This document shows, in pieces, positions 22,149 through 34,682 of a DNA stretch of 64,000 bases. The position numbers and the translations under genes were made by a program. This DNA comes from Aphis gossypii (taxonomy: Eukaryota; Arthropoda; Insecta; Hemiptera; Aphididae), in the NCBI RefSeq assembly GCF_020184175.1, contig NW_026083122.1, positions 121,848 to 185,847 on the forward strand, given 5' to 3'. Under the pieces are notes generated by a model that was not told the origin of the DNA, made no database searches, and saw nothing but the letters and a program-made list of their open reading frames with translations. Numbering within the stretch: the stretch's first letter is position 1; the number at the start of each line of letters is the position of its first letter.

Positions 22149-22501
22149 AAGAAGTCTTGCATTTATGAAACAGGTAATAATGTAATAACGCAAAAATAAA
22201 ATAAAGAGTAAATAAGTTTGATGTAGGATATATTATAAGTATATAATATAAAATATACTATTATTTATATAGGGTGATTATGTGGTTTAAATAAATTGTA
22301 GGCAAAACACAAGGGACACAAGCCTTGAATGAATGCCTTATTTATTTATTACAAGAGGTTATTAGAAGTTATTTAACTTACGAGTTATTATTTTAAATTT
22401 GCACGATTACCTTCCTACCGATCGTCGGAGGGCTCTCGAGGTCGTAATTCGAGAACGATCAGTATAACCGTAGTAAAATATTTGTTTATTATTAATTTAT
22501 T
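22149..22501. other. No gene seen
   Basis: This is an AT-rich tract with a GC-richer patch at 22400-22460 (CGATCGTCGGAGGGC). It may be an old LTR remnant, but no partner copy was found in the window. Confidence 0.4.
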
Positions 22502-22850
22502 AAATTACTAGCTGACCCGCAACGTTGTCGAAAAATTGAAAATTGTATGTATTTTTGTATGTTGTATCTTATTATTATTTTTTTTTTTATATATATAACC
22601 AATACCTTAGCAACCATTTATAAACAATTATTTCTACCGTAAATCATCAAAAACCCTGTTTGAGCACTTCTATTATTTTTTTCTGGACAACCCTTATCAC
22701 TTAGGGGTATGAAGAATAGATGTTAGCCGATTCTCATAACTACTGAATATGCACAAAAAATTTTATCAAAATCGGTCAAGCCATTTCGGAGGAGTATGGC
22801 AACGAAAACTGTGACACAAGAATTTTATACATTAGAAGATAATAAATTCA
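22502..22850. repeat. Interspersed repeat beginning AGCTGACCCGCAACGTTGTC
   Basis: The opening AGCTGACCCGC.ACGTTGT and the closing AAATCGGTCAAGCCATTTCG then GACACAAGAATTTTATAC match a widespread insect repeat tail that I associate with RTE-like LINEs or SINEs. It is non-coding here and the family name is from memory. Confidence 0.5.
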
Positions 22851-22959
22851 ATAAATAAAATGTAATAAATACCTATATAAATATGGATGCGCATGCACCT
22901 TATCTTATTTGTAGCTGTTTGAACATGCAGTTGACATAATAAGGACGGAAAGAATTATT

Positions 22960-23394
22960 GTAAATACTCAAATAGAAATAACGGAACACTGATTAATTTC
23001 GTTTTTTAAAAAAAAGGAAACGGCACAGTTGTCGCTCGTAGGATCTTGTGAGTATGTCTTGTGTAGTTTTAGGTGCTCCTGCACTTTTCTAGTCGAATGG
23101 TGCTCATGCACTTATTGTTATGAAGGGTTATCATGCACTAATGAAAGTAGACGACTTGGTCAAGCCCGCCAGAGCTACCGGCGGCCCGATCAAAGGTGTC
23201 GCGACATGTCGGCGTCTTCAAAGAAAATTGTCTTATTCTTTGGTGACAGAAACCCTGATTGTACTTCCCCTTAAAACACATGAAAGAGATTGCAAGTGTT
23301 GCGCGGTTGCGCCGTACCGTTTTAATCCCGTATAGTATCCTATAAGACTATAGTAACACATATACGCGTTCGGCGTTCGTTCGGCCGCCCGTTC
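22960..23394. other. GC-richer patch with short unassigned frames
   Basis: Plus-strand frames (23029-23274, 23120-23335) contain KVDDLVKPARATGGPIKGVA, which I do not recognise. There is no splice or domain support. Composition differs from the neighbours, so a decayed transposon is likely. Confidence 0.3.
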
Positions 23395-23826
23395 GCTTTT
23401 TTTTCCTCACTACCCTGCATAAAGAAGTTTCACTTCAAAAAAAAAAAACTTAAAAGATTTGAATATTTTGAAAATGTATAGAAAATACTAGTATAAACAT
23501 TCAGTGAACATTTCATTTGTCTATGGTAATTTGTCTTAGAGTTACATCAATATCAAAATTCAATTTTCTCAAAAATTAATTTTGCGTAAAATACTCGTTT
23601 TTCCTTAATTATTTTTTAATTTTTCCTGGTTTTTTGAAAAATAATGGGAATAAAAATTTGATCTTCCTAATGTACCAACTGCATTCACTTTCCAACCGGG
23701 AAAGCTACTGAAGTTGAAAATCGAAGCATTATTTCGACAACTTATCATGTACACACACCCACACAAAAAAAAAATACACATATAATATTGTAAAATCAAT
23801 ACATTCATCGCTCCACTCAAAATCTA
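23395..23826 (-). repeat. Truncated copy of the GATTCTGAACG TIR family
   Basis: The block from the A-run to CGCTCCACTCAAAATC aligns by eye with the right part of 16266-17438 (shared GTACCAACT.CATTC, TTGTAAAATCAATACAT). The terminal motif is degraded and the opposite end is missing. Confidence 0.6.
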
Positions 23827-24712
23827 AAAATGCATTACTTAATAAAGAACTCTCATATTAGATTGTTGTAACAATGTGTTTTAATTATGACCAAATTTTA
23901 TTTTAATAAAATATAAATGTCAGTAAACTAATCTGAGCGCACGGTAGTGCGCCAGGTCAAGTTCCAGCAATGACAGTGTATCTTTACACGAACCAATTCG
24001 CCCAGTTTTTCCTCTTAAGATAAATTTTGAAATTAAAACATAGATTAATTAAATAGCTTATGACGCTGTACGAATAGCCCTTAATATTATGTTATTCCAA
24101 AATGGGAGGATGTTAAAATTTGTAATAATGTTACTGGACTCATTCACTTACTCATCATCAAAATTATAAGATACTTCCCGTATAGGTAGAATGTGAAATT
24201 TGGCACAAAGGTAGGTTTAACAGGGCAACTAAAGGGAAAAATCTAAAAATTGAAATTTTTTTAAAATTAATGTAACTTTAGAGAGAGTTTTTCTAAACGT
24301 GTGAAGTGGCGCGCTTGGCAAGCATAAACGTTTTCTAATTTCTTTCAAATAGTGTTACAATATCAATATGGTAATAAGAAATTGTTTGTAGTTGACTTAA
24401 ATATATATTTATAAACATTATAATTTAAAGTTATTTTATTCAAATATAAATATAATATAATTGTTTAAGTACAGAATATGTTAATAATATTCGTCGGTTT
24501 ATGGACGAAAATTTTACGTGATAACGTCATAAGAAACATTGATGAAAAATTGTATACTTTTATGAATTTAATGGAATTATTATCACTGCATTATCATTAT
24601 TTTGTATAATACAAAGAAGGAGTTACCGAAATAGCCACGATCGTATGTAATCGCAAAAAAAAAAAACAAAAATAAACTTCGTCCACGACTCTGAAGCCCG
24701 CACAAATAAATG
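23827..24712. other. No gene seen
   Basis: The sequence is AT-rich and the minus-strand frame at 24583-24789 lacks any domain. Confidence 0.5.
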
Positions 24713-25030
24713 ATATCTCCAACAATAATCAAACGGTGAAAAAAAGGCCAAGTTCTTAACTGCTTCCTCCCAAAAAGTTGGCCTATCAAAGTAGTGAACT
24801 ACATTGCGGCCAATACTATGTATGCCTCATTCAGAAACTGCTAATTGTTAAACAATACAAATAAAAGAAGAGTGTTGCTCTTTAATGTAAGAGTGCAGTG
24901 AAGTTATGAATTGAAAAATAGCTAACTTGGCCACAATGTAGATTTCACTACTTTGATAGGTCAACTTTTTTGGAGAGAGCAGTTTAGAACTTGGACTTTT
25001 TTCACCATTTGGTTTTTGTTAGAGATTGTA
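24713..25030. repeat. Foldback hairpin, about 100-bp arms
   Basis: 24713-24812 and 24927-25030 are inverted copies (CCTATCAAAGTAGTGAA against TTCACTACTTTGATAGG; CCAAGTTCTTAACTGC against GCAGTTTAGAACTTGG) around a 114-bp spacer. It is a MITE-like foldback without coding content. The outer limits may extend a few bases. Confidence 0.75.
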
Positions 25031-25639
25031 CTTTTCAAAATTTTATTTTTGTGTGTGTGTGTGGGAGGGGGGGTGGGTTTGAACCACATCTTACCTTAAA
25101 CACATGGGTAATATTAAATATTATAATATAAATAATATAAAGGGAAGAAACATGCGGCTGTTATGTCGACCAGCACTAATGGGATATCGACTATCGAGAA
25201 TTGGGATAGCTTCATGCTTCACGCGATCACAACGCGCGTCGTGATGCAAGCCGCAAGGGCGGTCGGGTGGCCGCAGCTTATCGCAGATCGGAGAGATGGA
25301 AAACACAGTATTGTAATTAATTCATACATTTAGGTTGTAAATGGCAACGTTTATTTATGACCAAATTAGGCAACATTGTATAGCAAAGAAAATGATGGTA
25401 ATGAAACATAAATTACGTAGTGGTGTCAACTGCACGTCTGGAAAATACAAATATAATTATATGCACTATAACATAATTATAATTAATAATTATTATTGAT
25501 ATTAGTTTTTTTTTTAATTCATTAAAACACGATGCGCGCCCTATTGACATTCCGGTGAATTAATTCTTTACGTATCATAATACAGGCGAGATGGTTTCTC
25601 TATAGTTTCTATACTCAATGGTATTACTTATATTAAGTA
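25031..25639. other. No gene; short GC-rich patch
   Basis: A GT-rich run at 25050-25075 and a GC-richer patch at 25190-25290 (a 61-residue minus frame without domain) lie in AT-rich DNA. Confidence 0.4.
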
Positions 25640-26070
25640 AGTATTTGAAATTTTAAAATATTTTTTTTTTTTTACTTTCTAGGTTTTTCTATTTTACATT
25701 TTGTTACAATTTTGATAATTTTAACTTCCTTCCTCCCTTACTTGATAAAACCCTATCCACTTTCGATTTTCAAATGGCAATACCTATTTTTCGATAACGA
25801 AAATCTATAGGCATACTGAAAAAAATAATTTTAACGTTTATAGAATTTAATTTGAGAAATCCGTTTAAGACTTATTAATGCTTTGATATTCGTTCAGTTT
25901 ACTGCTACTGGGCAATTTCTTAAACCCAACAGTAAAAACCAGAAGTCAAAACGAAATTTTATCTCAATTTCACAATACCCATAACGGTCATAATCGATAA
26001 TAACATGGTTGATAAACAATACTATTTGATAAAATAGTGCATCCTATCTTCACTCCCGCCGGAACACGGA
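25640..26070 (+). repeat. Interspersed repeat, copy A (inverted partner at 35385-35845)
   Basis: About 420 bp matches the reverse complement of 35385-35800 with few differences (shared ATCCACTTTCGATTTTCAAA, CTATAGGCATACTGAAAAAA). The family end with ACAGGGTGAT is missing here. Confidence 0.8.
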
Positions 26071-28589
26071 AAAGGAAATAAATAGAATGACCAATCACTG
26101 CAAACATACTTAAATAACGACACTACTGATCCCGGTGGTTTTCTACTCCATTCATACCAAACAATCGATATCTATATTAATTATCAATTGATTATGGTTT
26201 AATCGATTTTTACCAAATATTCGATTTATTGTTCATATTTCTGTTTTTTTTTTTTTTAAAATTATAATATATACAAATGCTATAATAAAACAACTAAAAT
26301 ATCATTAATAAAATATTATATATTATATTGTATAATTTTTAATTTATTTAAGTTTATTAATTGGTAATTATACATAATAAATACATATTAATATAATTTA
26401 TATTTCTATATCAGATTGACTAGTAAATTACAAATAAATATTTTTTTAAAACAATATGGTGTATAGGTAGTATAGTAAATGATTATAATAAACAGAAAAC
26501 ATTTATTCATTTTAAAACAAAGTAAATCAACAATTTCTATGTATTTAGAAAAATAATTCATAAATACAGATACAATTAATGTAAAATTTATGTACTTGGA
26601 TTCAGGATTTAGAGACAAAACTAAAGTAGTTAAAGGTCTATTCACACATTTCTTTTTTTTTTTAGTTATACATTTTTACAATGCCCCTATTATTTAAAGT
26701 TTTTATTTCGTTAAAAATAGATAATTACAAATCAATCTGTGTATATTAAAAAAAAAAAAAAAAATAGAATAGGTAAGTCATTTTGATTACACAAATTAAG
26801 TGACACAAAAAATAACCTACATCAGACTGACAATGTTTTGTGCACCGAGGAAGTGAGTCCTGTATTGTTAATCTGATGCGAGGCTATAGGCCCAAAGCTT
26901 GTTGTTCATAGTACCTACCTGATTTTCCTTTTATAAATATTAGGTATTTTGTGATAGTGTGATATATTTTTTGTATAATGTATAATTTGCATTTTTAAAA
27001 CTATCTTGTGTGTGAATAGACCAATTAATAATGGACATTAATTCAATATTAAATTATCGAAGGCAATAAACACATTAGTTATCAATAATTTACTAGAGTA
27101 TGAAACAAATTTCCGTAGTGCAAATTTTTTGCAGAATTGGGGTAAGGTCAATACCTTAAAAATATTAACACTTAACATGTTCCACTACCCTATATAAATT
27201 AATAAAAATGAAATGAACATTAAACATACTTTATAATATCTATTCTAGATTACACACATATTTTAGGGCTATGGATGTTTTAAAAATTATTAATTTTTAT
27301 ACTTTTTTTTGAAATTATGTTAATTTTTAATTAATATTTTATGCTATAAAAATCTTTCTTCCTCACACGATATTCATGTTACTTTATTCTTTTTTTTTTT
27401 TTATCTAATTTGCTTATTGTAATTATTGTGTACAGATTGTAAATATTGTCTTTCTTAATAAAAAAAATCTTTTTAATATTGCATAAAAATGACCTATCAT
27501 ATTAAAAAAAATTTTAATTTGCCCATTTAGTTTAAATAAAAACTCCATAGCCTAATTAATGGAAAATAGTAAATCAATAACTTAAACTATTATTTAAACA
27601 TACAATTAACTAATATATAACAATCAAAAAATTTACATATGTAAATAGTTGGTCTTGATGCTGCGCTGTTTTTTTTTTATCTGAATGCAACTAAAAAACG
27701 ACATTAAATAATTATAGAAGTGATTTATTCTACATATAAAAAAAAATTATTATTCATACTTATAAAGTTATCAGCTGAGATGTACTTTTGCTGTGACTAA
27801 CCAAAATTACAAATTGTAATTGTTCATCCAATGTTGTTATAGATATTTGAATTAAAAGTTAGTACTACTAATTGGGCAGTTGAAATTTGAAAGAAAACAA
27901 AATTAATTTTCTAAAAAATAAGCAAAAATATGATAAACATCAAATTATTTATTTTATGAAAAAAAATTCATACTTCCATAATAAATTATTTAGCTTGTTT
28001 AAAGATTAAAATATAATATGTAAAGAAATATGGATAGTTTATTATTTTATAGTCATCAGATATCAGTAGACAGTGAGCAATGTAATTTGCATTAATTGCT
28101 GGTCAAATTGAGCTGCCTAGTCATATAGTGTTCACTGTATTTTTTGATTAATTATATAAAACTCTACTACTATTGCCACTGAAATAAAAAATAAAAATAT
28201 TAGAACCATAGTTATTAATAATAATATGTATAAATCATTTAGTAAAAAAAAATGCAATTCTAATATATTAATTTTAGATTAAACTTACCAATAAATTAAT
28301 ACAAATAAATTGTCAGCAAAGTATGAAATCTGATTCCCATATACATAATAATATTGCTGATTGGACAAAATATTTTTAATTAAATTCAAATTATTAACCA
28401 AATACAAACATTAAAACACTATCAAAAAATATAATAGGTATGCTGTATGGCATTGGAATAATATGGCGCCAACTTTTAATTTATATTTTAATATTACACA
28501 TATTAGTTTTTGGTTTAAAACGTATTCTTTGGTTAAACATTTAAAGAATAGTACTTAATTAATTAATGATTATATTCCATATTTGATAA
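26071..28589. other. AT-rich intergenic DNA, no gene seen
   Basis: There are long A/T runs and only short frames. The 79-residue minus frame at 26406-26645 has no recognisable domain. Confidence 0.5.
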
Positions 28590-28812
28590 TTTTTTTTTTT
28601 TTTTTTTTTATTTAAATATTCCATTTATTACATAAATACAAAAAATTTACATAATAAACTTATAGATTATCTACCTTCTAAAAGCGAATGCTTGTGTTGA
28701 AGGTAGAGAGCGACAAATTACTTACAAATAATAATTAAATTAATAAATACAATCAAAAGAATAATATACGTATAAAATAGTACACAATATATACTCATAA
28801 AATATTATATAA

Positions 28813-30246
28813 CTATCCTAAGTACAATATTAACCAGTCGTTTAACACAGTTTTTTTAACATTTTTATGTTTATTTATTATATTCTTTTTTATAATAATC
28901 GGCATTGAATTAAAATATGTAGGAACCAGATAGTCCACGAATTTTTGACCAAAAGATTTTTTAAAATATACCACTTTAACATCGTATGCTAAATGTTCCC
29001 TTTTTGTTTTTGCATTATTTTTAGTTCTCCAGTTATCTATATTTTTACCTACCCATAAAATGGCAATTTTTTTAAAAAGTAAATCCACAGGTAATACATT
29101 TAATAATTTAAAGTTTTGACTTGTTGAACCTTCAAGAGTAGGTTTCTGCAAACATATCCGAACAATTTGTCTTTGTTGAACTAATAAGGGTTTTAGAGCA
29201 TTGGCAGAAAGGCCTCCCCAAATAAGTAGACCGTATTGCAACAATGCTTGATATAATGCTAAATATACTGTTCGAACAACATGTATTGGTACTACCATTC
29301 GTAATTTATAAAAGTTATAACTTATAGTACGTAAACGCATTAATAAATTGTTTACATGCAGATTCCATCTTAAGTTCTTATCAAAAATTAGACCTAAATA
29401 ACGAATACTAGAGACCCTTAATAACGTTTTACATTTTATACCCTTACAAGAGTTATTATTATTACAGACATGAATTTTCAATGTATCAAAATTATCCTCT
29501 CTATCATTAATCATGAAGTTCATAAACATCGTTTTATTATAGTTTATTGATAGTTTTCTATGGTTAAGAAAATCGACTACTCTTTTAAACCCTTTAGTAG
29601 CTTTAATACGTACATCAACCCATGAGTTTCCTGAGAAAAGTAGACATGTATCATCAGCATAGGTAGTAATAAGTCCTTCAATTTTTAAATTACAGATACT
29701 ATTTATATACAGGATAAATAAAATGGGACCCAGTACACTACCTTGTGGAACTCCACAGTTTACTACCATTTCATTACCAATAAAACTATTTATTCGCACT
29801 ATCTGCCTTCTGTCATCCAAATAACTTTTAAACCAATCTAAACTTAATGAGATAATACCAAATTCAGGCAAAATATTTAAAAGTTCTGAGTGATTAACCG
29901 TGTCAAACGCTTTGGCTAGGTCTAAAAATATAGCCATAACTTTCTTATCATCATCAAGTGCAGAATTTATAAAGCGCGTGACGTTATATAACGCATTTTC
30001 CGTACCTAGTCCTGGTCTGAAACCAAATTGATTTTTAGACAAAAGTTCAAATTTTTCTAAAAATATGATAAGTCTATTTTTAACGATTTTTTCAAATATT
30101 TTAGAGAAATTGCTTAGCATTGAAATGGGTCTATAGTTATTTATGCAAGTTTTATCCCCGTTTTTAAACAGAGGTTTGATAACTGCCACTTTAAACTTCT
30201 CCGGGAATATACTGTTTTTAATACTTAAATTGTAAATATGTGTTAA
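28813..30246 (-). pseudogene. LINE ORF2, C-terminal reverse transcriptase part
   Basis: This is the minus-strand segment from the TTAA junction to a TAG/TAA-type end at 28813, with no internal stop. RT motifs in order are NYRPISMLSNFSKIFEKI, QFGFRPGLGTENAL, FLDLAKAFDTVNH (first catalytic Asp), GVPQGSVLGPILFILYIN and TYADDT (catalytic YADD). The thumb region follows with LGLIFDKNLRWNLHV. The enzyme would copy LINE RNA at the target site. It is separated from its N-terminal half by piggyBac, so this copy is disrupted by insertion rather than by point decay. Confidence 0.9.
30243..30246. repeat. TTAA target duplication, left of piggyBac
   Basis: TTAA here and at 33081-33084 brackets the element, the invariant piggyBac target. 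Confidence 0.95.
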
Positions 30247-30262
30247 CCCTTTGTGGACAGAC

Positions 30263-30278
30263 GGGACTTTTAAGTCCC
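30263..30278. promoter_or_regulatory. Palindromic subterminal motif 1
   Basis: GGGACTTTTAAGTCCC is a near-perfect dyad 16 bases inside the left end. Related copies are at 30339-30354 (GGGACTTCTATGTCCC), 30610-30625 (GGGACTTTGAAGTCCC), 32897-32912 and 32930-32945. These are candidate transposase-binding sites by position; binding is inference. Confidence 0.7.
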
Positions 30279-30338
30279 ACCCAAAAAAAAAATTGTATAA
30301 AATTACGTATTAGTGTGGAACAGTTGTTATTACCCGAC

Positions 30339-30354
30339 GGGACTTCTATGTCCC
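30339..30354. promoter_or_regulatory. Palindromic subterminal motif 2
   Basis: GGGACTTCTATGTCCC is a variant of motif 1, preceded like it by GAC. Confidence 0.6.
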
Positions 30355-30609
30355 ATATTCTATCAGAAAAAATTATCTTGGAAGAAAAAATAATCAGTTA
30401 TCATAGTTTAAACAACGTATGTTTATCACTACTTTTCATAAACACGTTATTACAGTTTTCGGATTTTCAACAAATTTTATTCACTGTATAATTAAGGTAA
30501 GCATGCAATTTTTTTTTTATTTGTAATTAATATACTCCATATTACTTTTTTCTATAACATTAAATGCTCTAGTATAGTTAGGTTGGATATTAAATGCTAT
30601 AAACTAATC

Positions 30610-30625
30610 GGGACTTTGAAGTCCC
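30610..30625. promoter_or_regulatory. Palindromic subterminal motif 3
   Basis: GGGACTTTGAAGTCCC lies about 100 bases upstream of the first coding exon. Confidence 0.6.
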
Positions 30626-30728
30626 GTTAGGCATTACAGTGACAAGCTTGGCCTAGCATAAATTATAATGATATTATAATTATAATTTTATTATTATTTA
30701 TTTTTCTTTCAAATTATTTTTGCAGAAA

Positions 30729-32747
30729 ATGAGTTGCCATAAGTTAAATGATGATGATATTTCGCGGTTCTTAGATGAAATCCCGGATGACGGGGACATA
30801 AATTCAGATTTTGATGATGATTTTGAAACACTGGATGAAGATGTAATAAGCCCACTAGATTTTTATGATAATGTCGATGAAGTGCAAGACACTGTTGACA
30901 TTGATTTAGACACTTGTGGTGAGTTTATTTCTGAAGTGGTTCGATACAATATTACAAATTATACAAATAAATAAAATATGTATTACACATTTGTTTAGAC
31001 TTTGTATATGCTGTTGATGGTGATGAGACTATAAATCTCAATGAAAATGATATGTTGAATAATGAAGCTGCTGTTGTTGATGAGGGAAAAAATGTGTGCA
31101 AAACAAAAAATCCCAAGAGTAAAATAACCAAGAGTAAAACCAAAAAATCAAAAAAACCAAATGATTTAGGTAAGGAACTATATTAGTTTTTTTTTGTCAA
31201 ATGTAATTTTATTTTATTTTTATTTTTTAGATGAGTCAGAGTGTTCAGATGATGGCCATGTTTGGATTCGAAAGACTGCTGAGAAAACTGTAAGACCTGA
31301 ATATTTAAAACCACTAGGAGCCATTGGATTCGATATGTGCAATACACCAACAGATGTATTCATGGTCTTCATGGAATCTATTCTAGATGACTTGGTTTAT
31401 CAAACCAATTTGTATGGAACACAGCAAAACAAAACATTGAGAATACAAAGAGAAGACATGCTTGTTTTTATTGGCATAAACTTTTTTATGGGGTATCATA
31501 GTATTCCATCTTATAAGGACTACTGGAGCACATCACCTGATTTAGGTGTGAAGTTAGTTTCAAATGCTATGCCTCGTAATACTTTTGAAAAAATACTTGT
31601 TAACTTGCACTGTAATGATAACAAATCATTGCCCCCTAATAACAAAGATAAGTTATTTAAATTGAGACCAATTATAGAAAAATTAAATGTTGCATTTAAA
31701 AATAATTATTTTGGAACAAGGGAATTAAGTGTCGATGAAAGTATGATTAAATTTAAAGGCAGATCAAGTATCAAACAATACAACCCGATGAAGCCCATCA
31801 AAAGAGGGTACAAAATTTGGAGCATGGCGGATCAGAAGGGATATATGTTGGCATTTAAAGTTTATCAAGGTAAGGAAGAAAATGTAAGCTCAGAATTTGA
31901 AAATTATGGTCTTGGTGAACGTGTTGTCTTAGAACTAACCAAATCTGTCTGGAATGAATACCGTGAAATCTATTTTGATAACTATTTTTCTTCCCCCAAA
32001 CTTTTACAAAAACTACACGTTGAAAGAACACTTGGTTGTGGAACTATTCGATCAAATAGAAAAGGATTGCCTAATCAAATGATTTTGGACAAAAAAATGA
32101 CTAGAGGAGACTCCGACATTAAATTTTTACCAGATGGAGTGTCATTTATAAAGTGGATGGACAATAAAGCTGTTCACTTTATTTCCAACTTTCATGGGTC
32201 AGAAATTAAAAATGTAAATCGAAAAAATAAAGATGGTTCATCAGTTTCAGTTAAATGTCCAGCTTCAGTATCCGACTACAATAAATATATGGGTGGGGTA
32301 GATCATGCAGACAGGTTACGTGCTCTATATAATATCGAACGAAAATCTCGTAAATGGTGGCACAGACTATTCTTCGGACTGCTAGATATAATGTTTGTTA
32401 ATTCATACGTAGTATACTGTTCCCTCTTTGGGAAAATGTCAGTATTAGAATATCGAAGATCTGTCGTTCAAGGGTTAATTACAAAACAAACGCTTGGAAA
32501 AAAAAGGCCATCTGTTCAAATTGAGAAAAATGTTAAAAGGAGAAAAAATCAATTTTCATTACCACAAGATGTGCGCACTGGCAACCGAGGGGTACACTGG
32601 CCAACTTTTGTAAAAGAACGAAGAAGATGTGAGATATGCAGCTCAAAACATATAGAGTCCAGGCCCTATTCAAAGTGCCTGCATTGTAATGTACATCTGT
32701 GCATAAATGACAAAAAAAACTGTTTTAATGAATATCATGAAATATAA
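30729..32747 (+). CDS. piggyBac transposase (three exons)
   Basis: Exons 30729-30918, 30999-31169 and 31231-32747 join by phase-1 introns (TGTG|GTGAGT, TTTAG|ACT, TTAG|GTAAGG, TTTTAG|ATG) to give 625 residues. The start ATG opens an acidic N-terminus (MSCHKLNDDDISRFLDEI), the usual piggyBac layout, followed by a Lys-rich stretch. The catalytic Asp triad is visible in SVDESM (about residue 288), YFDNYF (about 370) and GGVDHAD (about 478). The C-terminus has a Cys-rich zinc-binding domain (CEICSSKH..CLHCNVHLC, about 586-620). The last exon alone also reads from a GTG/ATG at 31194, but the spliced model restores the acidic region. The enzyme cuts and pastes at TTAA. No lesion is seen, so it may be active. 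Confidence 0.92.
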
Positions 32748-32896
32748 ATAAATATCTTACCTTTATAATTGTGTACTTATTTTTTTAAAATTGTAATCGT
32801 TTCATTTTTTTTTTTATTTTTTTATAAAAAATCCTTAATTTCGTAATTATTTTTACATTGCTCTTATGTAAAAAAAAAATAACTTAGATGACTGAC

Positions 32897-32945
32897 GGGA
32901 CTTTTAAGTCCAGACCATAGAGGACCGACGGGACTTTTAAGTCCC
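32897..32945. promoter_or_regulatory. Palindromic subterminal motifs 4 and 5
   Basis: Two copies of GACGGGACTTTTAAGTCC, at 32894 and 32927, lie 33 bases apart and about 140-180 bases from the right end. Confidence 0.65.
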
Positions 32946-33080
32946 AGGATAAAATAAGGATGAAGGATGAAAAAAAAACATTTTTTTTTTTCAAATCCTA
33001 TCTTAGAAATAGGAAAAATTTTGAAATGGCCAAAAAAATTTTTACTTTTTTAATGTTATTAAGGTGCTGTCCTGAAAGGG

Positions 33081-34608
33081 TTAAGGGACTTATTATTTTT
33101 TTAGCTACATGTTTAATTATTTTAACCGAGATTCCATCAAAACCTGCAGCTGTTTCGTCTTTTAAGTTATTGATAACCTTTAAAACTTCAGATTCACAAA
33201 TAATTTCAGTGAAAAATTGGTTAAAAGAAACTGAAAAAACATCTTCATTATACGTCATAGTCGATTTTTCAATATTATTGGATAGATTTTTGCCTAAGTT
33301 AGTAAAAAAGTTGTTAAATGTATTTGATACCAATTGAGGATTGTCACATGTATTTATTGTTCTATCATTTATCTTAATTTTTTTAATATCATCATTTCTA
33401 GTGTTTTTCCTGTCAGTGATCTCATTTATCACTTTCCAAGTATGTTTTGGACTAGAAGATACTTTATTAAATTTATATTTAAAATAATTAGTTTTTGCAG
33501 CTCTTAAAATCGTTGTGAATTTATTTTTATATTTTTTATAATAAGAAGAAAGCTTAGCATTATTTGGATGTTTACTAACTTTTAGAGATAGTTCCTGTTT
33601 GCGACGTACAGAACACAGTAAACCTGCTGTCATCCACTCTTTTAGTCGTTTATTTTTTGAATTTATTTTTTTAACAGTCGTAGATAGTTCTAAAAATGTT
33701 ATTACTGTCTTAAGGAAAATATTTACACATTCATTTACGTCATTACAATTAAATAATTCAACCCATTTTTCATTATTAAAGAATTCGTTTAGCTTTATGT
33801 AATCTATCATTTTGAAACTATTTATAGTACTTATTGATTTGTTTTCAATTTCAATAGACAAAATTGTAGAAAAATGATCTGTGATGTTAGTTTGTAGTAC
33901 TCCTGCCTCAATGTTACATTCATTTACATTTTTAATAAAAATGTGATCCAAGCACGACGGTCTCATGCCTATTGGAGTTCTTGTAAACACATTAATGAAA
34001 GATTTAAAACCGTTTTCCGATAACATATCTAAATATTCGTTATCAACACAGTCATTACCTACGATATTTAAATTTATATCTCCGATAATTATGATTTTTC
34101 CATTAAAAATTTTAAGAGTGGAAAATATACTATTTAACGTGGTCAAAAATTCGTTTCTATCGCCTGAAGGTGACCTATACATACACAGAATACATAATGA
34201 TAAATAATTAATTTTCATAACAACTTTTAAAATATTAACATTAACATATTCATATTCAAAAAAAAGATCTATACATAGTTTATCTTTAACATATATCATA
34301 ACACCATCATTTTGATTTCTCTTAATTTTTGAAAAATATAAAACATAACCGGGTATTAAGAAATTACAGTAATTAACATCATGCCATGTTTCTGATAAAA
34401 CAATTATGTCTAAAATTTTATTATTTACATCATTTTGCAAAAATAACAGTAGTTCATCAAAATGATTTTTTATACTTCTAATATTACAATGGAATATATT
34501 AAAAAACTTTTCACTAATTATTTCGTATTTATTCCTAAAATCAGGTATGGAAAGAAAATAATTAGTTTTATAATCTAAAAATCGATCTAATACGTTATTT
34601 TTACTCAT
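33081..34608 (-). pseudogene. LINE ORF2, N-terminal endonuclease part
   Basis: It starts MSKNNVLDRFLDYKTNYF at 34608. AP-endonuclease motifs are FHCNIRSIKNHFDEL (Asn), VLSETWH (Glu), MYRSPSGD, GDINLN, LDHIFI and the terminal ITDHFSTIL (Asp-His). A linker with TWKVINEITDRK and the RT finger AAGFDGISVKIIKHVAKKI then reaches the piggyBac TTAA at 33081. After that the frame runs a few codons into piggyBac DNA and stops. No stop or frameshift lies inside the endonuclease half. Confidence 0.9.
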
Positions 34609-34682
34609 AGTGTTTGAAATGTTTTATTTATAAAATACGGAAAAAATAAATTAAGTTAAATTGCTCATGTTTAATTTGAAAA

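Larger units (their letters stand above)
30247..33080 (+). mobile_element. piggyBac element, apparently complete
   Basis: The 2834-bp unit is bounded by TTAA, with inverted termini CCCTTTGTGGACAG (left) and CTGTCCTGAAAGGG (right), 12 of 14 positions matching. It contains one multi-exon transposase gene and five copies of a palindromic motif near the ends. It sits inside LINE ORF2 in the opposite orientation. The intact reading frame and well-matched termini suggest recent, possibly autonomous status. Confidence 0.92.

Noticed and set aside
23029..23335. Small genes of 71-81 codons
   Set aside because: No domain, no splice support, and surrounding sequence is repeat-rich.
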